NCBI GenBank assembly: GCA_964523675.1
Contig: CAZFZT010000092.1
Location: 1 to 11,726 of the forward strand
Direction of reading: 5' to 3'
DNA from: CAZFZT01 sp964523675
GTDB taxonomy: Bacteria > Planctomycetota > Phycisphaerae > Phycisphaerales > SM1A02
DNA: 11,726 nucleotides
Shown in pieces: positions 6,407 to 11,726 of the stretch (position 1 is the first letter of the stretch; each line of letters starts with the position of its first letter). The notes beneath the pieces were generated by a model. It ran no database searches. It saw only the letters and a list, made by a program, of their open reading frames with translations, and had not been told where the DNA came from. The position numbers were made by a program, and so were the translations under genes.

Positions 6407-8389
6407 ATGTTGCGTCATCAACCCGTTCACCGAAGCGCAAGACCTGCCATTGCCGCGATGCTGACCGCCGTCGTCACCAGCTTGGCCTACTCATCAGCCA
6501 GTGCGGATGTCATCACATCCTTCTACAACAGCGATGAGCATTTCAGTTATCAGATTCTGCACATGCCGGATGTCGATCAGCGCCGCCAGGGTCTAGCGGG
6601 CAACGGTGCGATGCACTGCGTGCCTGCTGCATGCGCGAACCTCATTCTCTATGCAGCGAATCACGGCTTCGATGATCTCGGGCCCGGACCGGCCAACTAT
6701 CAGAGCCAGGGGATGCATGCGCCGGTGACGAACATGGTCATGCAGCTTGGCAACCTGATGAACACGACATTCGTGCCCGGCAATCCGAATACGAATCCGC
6801 CGACGCCCGCTTCGGGCGGCACGAATGCGGACAGCGCTGACCTGGGCCTTGCGCAGTGGCTTGCAGGCACCGGCTACTTCAGCATCTCGAGCGTGCTCAG
6901 TTCCCCGCAGTTCACCCTCGAGCCGGATTTCATTGCCAAGAGTCTGATCGCAGGCAGCATCGGAACGATGTCCTACGGCAGATATGCGCAGATCGACACG
7001 GTCGGCGACATTCCGGTCCTTCAGCGGCAGGGCGGCCACGCCACGACAATCGTCCGCGCCTATCGCAATGGTGATGACATCCATATCTGGGTGCGCGATC
7101 CCGGAAGTAACGACGCGCTTACCACGCAATCGCCATTCGCCAATCGCATCTTCCAAGTGACCCCAATGCAGGCATACATCATCAACAACAATAATCCGCA
7201 GCAGGCCGACCTGCGGACGATGTATCTGCTCGATGACGGTTCCGACACCGGCAACCTGACACGATTGATGGACGGTTACCGCGCGCTGCGACCGAAGGCG
7301 GGCTTCTCGTTCGAGCCGACGTCGAATTCGCTCGCGATTGTGATGCCCGAGCCCCTTGACCCCAATCCCGGTCCGCAGGTTCTCGCACCCGACTTTGATG
7401 TCATTCTCGACACCACATTTCACCCTCAACTGCAGGATTTTCTGATTCTTGCAGGCGGTGAGTCGCTTTCACTTCATCGCTTCAATCCGCTGACCAGCGA
7501 AAGCGAGCCGTTGCCGGTTCCTGTGGAGCCGCGCGCCGTTGGCACTGCGGGCAACGGCTGGATCTACATCACCACGCAGGATCATCTGTTGCATCGGCTC
7601 ACGCCTGAGCTGCAGATCGACGCCACGATCACGCTGCCGACACAAGCTGATCAGCCACCTGCGGAGTCGCTGAGTCTCAACTATGAGAAGATCAAGTTCA
7701 CGTACGAATTGCGCGGCTTCGGCCTCTCCAGCGTGGTCGTTGCGAACATGCTCGACCGCAAGGTGATGTTCATCGCGCCAGATCTCTCATCCATCCAAAC
7801 CTACGAACTGCCATCGCAACTGCGCGGCAACCTGCGCGGTATGGCCGTCGAACCCGGCACGACTCGGGTCTGGTTCGCTCTGGATAACAGCGACCTGCTG
7901 CACGGCATCGTGTGGGATGACATGGGCGCCGCTCAAGTCGAAACAATCGGGCAGGTAGCGATCGGCAGTCCAACCGGTCTCGACTTTGACGATGAAGGCA
8001 ATCTGCTCATCTGCACAGGCGGCAAGGTGGTGGTGCTTCAACGCGGGCGCGACGGCAGTTGGGGGACGAATGAAGATTCCGCATTTCACGGCGTTGAGTG
8101 TCTCGGCATGCTCAGCATGATGCATAACACGAGCAACTATGACCCTGCCTATCACGATCACCCGGCATGGTCCACCAATATCGATCCTGATGAGCTGATC
8201 GTCGGCGATGTCGTTCCCGATTGTCAGGCCGACCTCGCTGTTGATGGCACTGTCAATGCAGACGATCTGCTGCAGCTTCTCGCAGCTTGGGGATGGTGCG
8301 AACAGTGCGCAGCGGACCTTACTGGCGATGGAACAGTTGGTGTGCCGGACCTTCTCAACCTCCTCGCAGCATGGGGCGAATGCCCGTAA
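6407..8389 (+). CDS. Secreted C39-like (papain-fold) protein with repeat/propeller middle and dockerin-like tail
   Basis: This is a 660-residue exported protein. The signal peptide is at 1-33 (hydrophobic 14-27, likely cut after ASA33). Residues about 48-260 resemble a C39-like cysteine peptidase. DVDQRRQG precedes a possible nucleophile Cys71 in MHCVPAACANLI, then His211 in QGGHATTIVRAYR and Asp231 in IWVRDPGS give the Cys-His-Asp order. The middle part (about 330-590) has repeated strand-rich units (GNGWIYITTQDHLLHRL, EPGTTRVWFALDNSDLLHGI, LDFDDEGNLLICTGGKVVVL) suggesting a beta-propeller. Residues 605-660 hold two dockerin-type loops, DLAVDGTVNADDLLQLLAAW and DLTGDGTVGVPDLLNLLAAW, which probably bind calcium. 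Such tails end many exported planctomycete proteins and may serve in sorting or assembly. GAGG eight bases upstream supports ATG 6407. Substrate and activity are unknown. It is alone in its transcription unit. Confidence 0.85.
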   Translation: MLRHQPVHRSARPAIAAMLTAVVTSLAYSSASADVITSFYNSDEHFSYQILHMPDVDQRRQGLAGNGAMHCVPAACANLILYAANHGFDDLGPGPANYQSQGMHAPVTNMVMQLGNLMNTTFVPGNPNTNPPTPASGGTNADSADLGLAQWLAGTGYFSISSVLSSPQFTLEPDFIAKSLIAGSIGTMSYGRYAQIDTVGDIPVLQRQGGHATTIVRAYRNGDDIHIWVRDPGSNDALTTQSPFANRIFQVTPMQAYIINNNNPQQADLRTMYLLDDGSDTGNLTRLMDGYRALRPKAGFSFEPTSNSLAIVMPEPLDPNPGPQVLAPDFDVILDTTFHPQLQDFLILAGGESLSLHRFNPLTSESEPLPVPVEPRAVGTAGNGWIYITTQDHLLHRLTPELQIDATITLPTQADQPPAESLSLNYEKIKFTYELRGFGLSSVVVANMLDRKVMFIAPDLSSIQTYELPSQLRGNLRGMAVEPGTTRVWFALDNSDLLHGIVWDDMGAAQVETIGQVAIGSPTGLDFDDEGNLLICTGGKVVVLQRGRDGSWGTNEDSAFHGVECLGMLSMMHNTSNYDPAYHDHPAWSTNIDPDELIVGDVVPDCQADLAVDGTVNADDLLQLLAAWGWCEQCAADLTGDGTVGVPDLLNLLAAWGECP

Positions 8390-8412
8390 CCTTTGCTGCA
8401 CATCGCGCATGG

Positions 8413-8454
8413 AACGATCGACGGCTCTGCGCTCAGGCAGGGCCGTTGATCGTT
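8413..8454. terminator. Strong hairpin between convergent genes, probable bidirectional terminator
   Basis: The left arm 8413-8430 and right arm 8437-8454 form an 18-bp stem with no unpaired bases. On the + strand 16 pairs are Watson-Crick and the other two are one G-U wobble and one G-T-type mismatch. The loop is six bases (GCTCAG). It lies 24 bases after the stop at 8389 and 20 bases from the stop of the minus-strand gene at 8474. No U tract follows on either strand, so it may also stabilise both mRNA ends. Confidence 0.72.
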
Positions 8455-8473
8455 GACGGGCAATGCGCTGTGC

Positions 8474-9334
8474 TCACGGCCGACTCGGCTCGAAACTGGC
8501 GACCAGCTTGCCCGCGCGCCAGACGCGCACCGTGCCATCCGATTCGCTCACTGAGATGGCAATTGACTTCGTGTTGGCAGTGATTCCCGCAGCTGCAGCG
8601 TGCCTTGCCCCCAAGCCCGCCGGAAGCCCCTGGCTGAGGCCCGCCTTGATTCGAGCGCCGGCCGTGACGATGACGCCGTTACCACGAATGATGAACGCAC
8701 CGTCGAGCGAACTGAACTCGCGCACGGTTTCGGTCATTCGATCATCGAGTATGTTTCGCTCGCGTTCGTCATAGCCCTTGAACGGATTGAGAATCATCTG
8801 CTCCGATTGCTCCAGCACGTGCTTCGCATCGCCGACGACGAGCAGCGCCCCAACGCGCCGCCCTTCCCTGCCGTGTTGTCCAAGTGAGAGAGCAAGCGAA
8901 AGCACGCGATGAAACACGGCGCGCTTGATGTGCTCCTCAATCTCCGGCTGCTCGGTCGTGTCGAAGAGCTCAAACTCGGCGCCCAGCGACATCACCACAA
9001 GTGAATCGATGATTGAGCGGTACGGCCCGGTGAGGAAGATCGCAGTATCGCCCAAATCGAGCACACGCATGGACAGGCCGATGATCGCAGCCAACTTGAC
9101 CTGGCCCATTCGGTCAAGTTCCACAACCGGCACACGAAACGCGCCGGCGGGGGCGAGTTGTTCGATGCGTTTCTCGTCCGTCTCGTCGCGCGCAACGAGG
9201 ATCGTCTTCTTCGGCACCGCATCAAGTTCAGGCAGCGCATCGACAGCGACAACAATCGCACGGGCACTGGTGGCCTGCGCCAGCGTGCTTGCCGACTCCA
9301 GCAGCAGACGTGCGATCTTCGTCGGATCAACCAT
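8474..9334 (-). CDS. DisA_N-type diadenylate cyclase, DacZ-like architecture
   Basis: This protein is predicted to make the second messenger c-di-AMP from two ATP. From ATG 9334 it has 286 residues. Residues 1-125 form an alpha/beta domain (ARAIVVAVDALPEL, KKTILVARDETDEKR, DTAIFLTG) like the pyruvate-kinase C-terminal-like domain of archaeal DacZ proteins. Residues about 130-280 are the diadenylate cyclase domain: GALLVVGDA (162-170), SLDGAFIIRGNGVIVTAGAR (209-228) with the catalytic DGA at 211-213, and GARHAAAAGITANTKSIAIS (242-261) at the RHR position. There Arg244-His245 are kept but the third residue is Ala. SVSESDGTVRVWRAGKLV closes the domain. An in-frame ATG at 9544 adds 70 Cys/Arg-rich residues unlike any domain, over DNA with an Rhs remnant, so ATG 9334 is preferred although its ribosome site is weak. 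No c-di-AMP phosphodiesterase or receptor adjoins it. Confidence 0.85.
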   Translation of the reverse strand: MVDPTKIARLLLESASTLAQATSARAIVVAVDALPELDAVPKKTILVARDETDEKRIEQLAPAGAFRVPVVELDRMGQVKLAAIIGLSMRVLDLGDTAIFLTGPYRSIIDSLVVMSLGAEFELFDTTEQPEIEEHIKRAVFHRVLSLALSLGQHGREGRRVGALLVVGDAKHVLEQSEQMILNPFKGYDERERNILDDRMTETVREFSSLDGAFIIRGNGVIVTAGARIKAGLSQGLPAGLGARHAAAAGITANTKSIAISVSESDGTVRVWRAGKLVASFEPSRP

Positions 9335-9414
9335 GACCGTAGGATAGACTTCGATATGCTGCAGTGTCCGGCACGGGCTGATCGCAAAGCCGTAGAAACA
9401 CAGAGCCGCCTTGC

Positions 9415-9452
9415 ACGGTGACGATGACCGACGCTGCGCACACCGGCACCTG
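9415..9452 (+). repeat. Stranded fragment of the Rhs core (direct-repeat partner of 10509-10546)
   Basis: The stretch acggtgacgatgaccgacg... at 9415-9449 matches 10509-10543 at 33 of 35 bases, and similarity is lost on both sides. In the Rhs gene this stretch encodes TVTMTDAAHTGT, the second dockerin-like loop of the core. Here it is not part of a long gene. The two copies are about 1.1 kb apart, in the same orientation, and bracket the gene at 9570-10073. It looks like the remains of an Rhs cassette left by recombination. The rest of 9335-9569 shows no other feature. Confidence 0.75.
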
Positions 9453-9569
9453 GTTCGCCCCGTCACAGGTGACGATGAACACTGCATCACGCACGACGGC
9501 CAACGATCGCGGACCGCTCCATGCTTGTGCAGGCAGCCACACACTATTGCTCAGCCGTGAGAAAGTAAC

Positions 9570-10073
9570 ATGTGTACGCGAAAGCAACTGCGAGATAGTC
9601 TTACACAACACCAGCGCCCGACCCGCATAGCAGATGTTGCGGGCGCATTCAGCACGGTTCTCTCAATTTCAGCGAGCGATATTGGTTTTCTTCCGTTGGT
9701 CGAAACCGAAGAATTGCGACACATTGTAGTTGAGTTGATTCGTGCGCATGCGCCCCACGTCGAATTTTCGCTGGTCGATAGACACGCGATCGAAGAATGG
9801 GCTTTAGATGTTTCGTCAAAGCTTTTGACGTCCTCACGGAGTGTTCTCTTTCATGAGCAGGATCGGCTTGTTGGCGCAATCTGGTTGCCACCCGAAGTTG
9901 CTGTCCAAAAGCTGTGGGCCATGAAAGATTGCGCATTGATTCACGATCTACTCCTAACGAGCCGGACGGGTCGCACTGGACTGTGTCTCGATTTTGGCTA
10001 CTACCTGCATGATGGCACCTATGACGCACTGGGAGTGTGCCAAGCATACCAATGGGCTTGCCCTGAGAAATAG
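9570..10073 (+). CDS. Unrecognised 167-residue protein, candidate orphan immunity protein of the Rhs island
   Basis: I do not recognise this protein. It is 167 residues, soluble, without signal peptide or membrane segment. Mixed alpha/beta character is suggested by helices around VETEELRHIVVELIRAHA (44-61) and AIEEWALDVSSKLLTS (72-87), strands around SVLFHEQDRLVGAIWLP, and a C-terminal part with LCLDFGYYLHDGTYDALG. Composition is visibly more AT-rich than its neighbours, which suggests recent acquisition. The start at 9570 has a weak GAGAAAG upstream. It sits between an Rhs-core remnant (9415-9452) and a truncated Rhs tip (from about 10151), the usual setting of immunity genes whose toxin tip has been displaced. 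Size and solubility fit an immunity protein, but this is inferred from context only. Confidence 0.6.
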   Translation: MCTRKQLRDSLTQHQRPTRIADVAGAFSTVLSISASDIGFLPLVETEELRHIVVELIRAHAPHVEFSLVDRHAIEEWALDVSSKLLTSSRSVLFHEQDRLVGAIWLPPEVAVQKLWAMKDCALIHDLLLTSRTGRTGLCLDFGYYLHDGTYDALGVCQAYQWACPEK

Positions 10074-10158
10074 GAACTTCTGATTCGACAATCGAATACC
10101 ACAGAGCCATCGAAACTCGGAGGGACCCCGAAGGAACTTGTCGATGAGGGTGGGATTC

Positions 10159-10165
10159 GGGGGGG
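10159..10165 (+). repeat. Run of seven G just before the Rhs fragment
   Basis: This G7 tract separates a well-placed start (ATG 10144, preceded by AAGGA with an eight-base spacer) from the Rhs core frame. As read, the ATG 10144 frame gives only MRVGFGGDAER and a stop. With one G fewer, it would continue directly into MPSVDRTVEYVWG. Confidence 0.6.
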
Positions 10166-10247
10166 ATGCCGAGCGTTGATCGGACGGTTGAATATGTGTG
10201 GGGCGCGCGGTACATTGACGACATCGTGATGCGTGCGGTCACCGATC

Positions 10248-11726
10248 ATGGTGCGGGGGGGGCCGCTGGAGATGTTCTATCATCTCACCGACCATCAGTT
10301 CTCGACGGTCGCGCTCATTGACAGTGAAGCGAATCTTCTGGAGCGGGTGAGTTACGACGCATATGGCATGGCCCGGCACCACTGGGCTGCCGACCTCACC
10401 GGCGACGGCGCGGTGAATGTTGACGATCGCACTGCAATGAACGCGGCTCTGAACGAGTCGATCGGCGATCAGGATTACAACGTCGATGCGGACATCACGC
10501 GCACGGGGACGGTCACGATGACCGACGCCGCGCACACCGGCACGAGCCAGTACAAGGCGGCGCTGCCGAAGGGTGACTTATCCGGGGCGGCCGCGTCCGG
10601 CGGTGGCGGCTGGAACACGATCGGCTATTGCGGTTACGTGTTCAATCCGGAAGTGCCCACGACCGGCGGCGGCGGTGGGCTCTATACAGTGCGCTTTCGA
10701 CATTACGACGCGGAGATCGGCAGATGGCTGGAGCGCGATCCACTTGGGTATGTGGATGGGATGAGTTTGTATGGGTACGGCGTGGGTTCGCCGGTGGCGG
10801 GCACTGACCCATTCGGGCAGTCCTGGTTGAAGCGTGCATGGGAGAAGTTCAAGCGTGGCGTCAAGAAGCTCGTCGAGAGAGGCAAGAAAATCCTCAAAGT
10901 TGTCCGAGCGACGAAGAATGTCGTTAAGGTTGTGGTGAGGAGAGTCGCGGAAAGAATAGAGAGTGCTGTACCTTTGGTGATCGAGTTCATCAAAGGCGTC
11001 GGTGAAGCAGTGTTGTATGCCGCGGTCGCTGCTGCGGTGGCTGTCCTAATAGCGAAAGCAGCAGTGCTTTCAGCGCCAGCGCTTCTGGTCGTTGCTGTGG
11101 CAGCAGTTGCAGCGGGAGTCATCATTACGGCTCTCGCGGCCTATGAGTTGTATGCTGAGTGGCAATACATGACGGCTGAAGAACGCGCGCGTTACTTGGG
11201 GCAATTCGTTGGCGGATTCATTCCGATGGGGTGGGGCGGGAGGACACTTCGAGGACTCCGGCCGAGGCCCAAGTCAGTGGGCTGCTTCCTTGCGGGAACG
11301 TTCGTTGCGACGGCCTGTGGGTTTGCGCCGATTGAGGACGTTGATGTCGGCGACCAGGTATGGTCGTACAATCAGGAGACGCAAGAGTGGGAGTTGCGCC
11401 AAGTCGAGCAGGTCTTCGAGCACATCTACTTCGGCGATGTCGTCGATTTGACGATCCAGCACGAGGACGGCTCAGTCGAGACGATCGACGCGACGGGCAA
11501 TCATCCGTTCTGGGTGATCGAGGGCGATGATCTGGCCGGTCGCCCAATGGTTGAAGAACTGCCCGCCGAGGAGTCGGTCGCCACCTCGACCGGCCGCTGG
11601 ACCGAAGCCCGCCACCTGCGTCTCGGCGACCACTTCCTGACGCGCACCGGCAAGTCAGCGACGGTCGCCGGCCTGACGATCCGCATCGAGCGGGTGAAGG
11701 TGTACAATCTTCAGGTCGCGGAACTG
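10248..11726 (+). CDS. Rhs-family polymorphic toxin tip with pretoxin HINT domain (open at window end, 5' frameshifted)
   Basis: The frame is open for 493 residues from ATG 10248 to the window edge. Rhs core: PLEMFYHLTDHQFSTVALID, VSYDAYGMARHHW (34-46), RFRHYDAEIGRWLERDP (149-165) and SLYGYGVGSPVAGTDPFGQ (173-191), the end of the shell that encloses the toxin. Inserted in the core are two dockerin-like loops, ADLTGDGAVNVDD (48-60) and NVDADITRTGTVTMTD (78-93). The tip begins after about 191 with a very basic helical stretch (192-240), then hydrophobic, Ala/Val-rich segments (about 253-298) likely to enter or cross a membrane. Residues 346 onward are a HINT autoprocessing domain: Cys346 in CFLAGTFVAT, PIEDVDVGDQVWSYN, then TGNHPFWVI with T416 and H419, and VYNLQVAEL (485-493) before the final block. 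HINT would free the C-terminal toxin, which lies beyond the window. There is no ribosome site before ATG 10248, GTG 10233 or ATG 10272, so expression probably needs correction of the frame at 10255-10262 or it is a silent cassette. Confidence 0.85.
   Translation, partial: MVRGGPLEMFYHLTDHQFSTVALIDSEANLLERVSYDAYGMARHHWAADLTGDGAVNVDDRTAMNAALNESIGDQDYNVDADITRTGTVTMTDAAHTGTSQYKAALPKGDLSGAAASGGGGWNTIGYCGYVFNPEVPTTGGGGGLYTVRFRHYDAEIGRWLERDPLGYVDGMSLYGYGVGSPVAGTDPFGQSWLKRAWEKFKRGVKKLVERGKKILKVVRATKNVVKVVVRRVAERIESAVPLVIEFIKGVGEAVLYAAVAAAVAVLIAKAAVLSAPALLVVAVAAVAAGVIITALAAYELYAEWQYMTAEERARYLGQFVGGFIPMGWGGRTLRGLRPRPKSVGCFLAGTFVATACGFAPIEDVDVGDQVWSYNQETQEWELRQVEQVFEHIYFGDVVDLTIQHEDGSVETIDATGNHPFWVIEGDDLAGRPMVEELPAEESVATSTGRWTEARHLRLGDHFLTRTGKSATVAGLTIRIERVKVYNLQVAEL
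10255..10262 (+). repeat. Run of eight G that splits the Rhs core frame
   Basis: Upstream of the tract the Rhs core is in one frame (VTDHGAGG) and downstream in another (PLEMFYHLTDHQF). Deleting a single G restores an uninterrupted core. Tracts of this kind are classic sites of slipped-strand length change, and also of sequencing error. Confidence 0.8.

Larger units (their letters stand above)
10151..10262 (+). pseudogene. Out-of-frame 5' fragment of the Rhs core
   Basis: In the frame beginning at 10151 the sequence reads WDSGGMPSVDRTVEYVWG and continues ARYIDDIVMRAVTDHG, the typical lead-in to the Rhs core that ends in RYD or RHYD repeats. A stop (tga at 10145) closes it upstream. Downstream, this frame leaves the core at the run of eight G (10255-10262) and reaches a stop within about 60 bases. 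The continuation of the core (PLEMFYHLTDHQFSTVAL) is in the frame used by 10248-11726. So this is the same gene as the next entry, split by a one-base difference. The long YD-repeat body expected upstream in a full Rhs protein is missing. Confidence 0.75.

Noticed and set aside
6593..7429. A 278-codon minus-strand frame inside the C39-like gene
   Set aside because: Antisense to a gene with signal peptide, putative catalytic motifs and dockerin tail; no domain or ribosome site.
9335..9544. A 70-residue N-terminal extension of the diadenylate cyclase
   Set aside because: The extension is Cys/Arg-rich, matches no domain, and overlaps the Rhs-core remnant; homologous sequence starts at MVDPTKIARLL.
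9649..10242. A 197-codon minus-strand frame over the 167-residue gene and Rhs 5' fragment
   Set aside because: It runs antisense across both an independent gene and the conserved Rhs core words, and its composition is not protein-like.
10703..11125. A 140-codon minus-strand frame opposite the Rhs tip
   Set aside because: It is the Ala/Thr-rich complement of the hydrophobic segment in the Rhs frame, which continues uninterrupted into the HINT domain.

Overview
The window looks like a high-GC chromosome fragment from a planctomycete, most likely of the Phycisphaerae type. Three things point there. A secreted protein at 6407-8389 ends in a dockerin-like tail with two 'LLAAWG' helices, typical of exported planctomycete proteins. 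The Rhs core at the right end has the wording of planctomycete Rhs proteins (YVWGARYIDDIV, YHLTDHQFSTVAL, RHYDAEIGRWLERDP). Intergenic DNA carries short tandem repeats and a long imperfect inverted repeat. The assignment is inference from memory of these families, not from a search.

Left part (1-2650): a 3'-truncated prmC (release-factor glutamine methyltransferase) on the minus strand carries an in-frame stretch of degenerate 8-bp tandem repeats between its two domains. It is divergent from a GT4/GT5-type glycosyltransferase (1006-2532) resembling glycogen/starch synthases. The gap between them holds further 7-8 bp tandem repeats. The glycosyltransferase converges on the next block across a long inverted repeat (2551-2635) that is probably a two-way terminator.

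Middle part (2655-6073, minus strand): an apparent cell-envelope operon read from right to left. It holds a lipoprotein with a TolB-type six-bladed propeller, a lipoprotein resembling the alpha/beta domain of LpoB/CsgG/TolB-N proteins, and a XerC/D tyrosine recombinase. The propeller protein lacks an obvious TolB N-terminal domain, and the next gene may supply a similar fold separately.

Right-centre (6407-9334): a secreted, probably papain-like (C39-like) protein with a repeat/propeller-like middle and dockerin-like tail converges on a c-di-AMP synthase-type protein. That protein has a DacZ-like architecture, with DGA intact and RHR changed to RHA. A strong 18-bp hairpin lies between the two genes.

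Right end (9335-11726): an Rhs polymorphic-toxin island. A 38-bp piece of the Rhs core (9415-9452) is stranded upstream of an unrecognised 167-residue gene (9570-10073), a candidate orphan immunity gene. A truncated Rhs tip follows, containing core, paired dockerin-like calcium loops, a basic and hydrophobic segment and a pretoxin HINT domain. It runs off the window before the toxin. Its 5' part is out of frame with the rest at a run of eight G, and a run of seven G lies about 90 bases upstream. Removing one G from each run would join a well-placed start codon to the whole Rhs tip. This is either contingency switching, decay of a silent cassette, or homopolymer sequencing error, and it is the most notable thing here.

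No tRNA, rRNA, CRISPR array or complete insertion sequence was seen.
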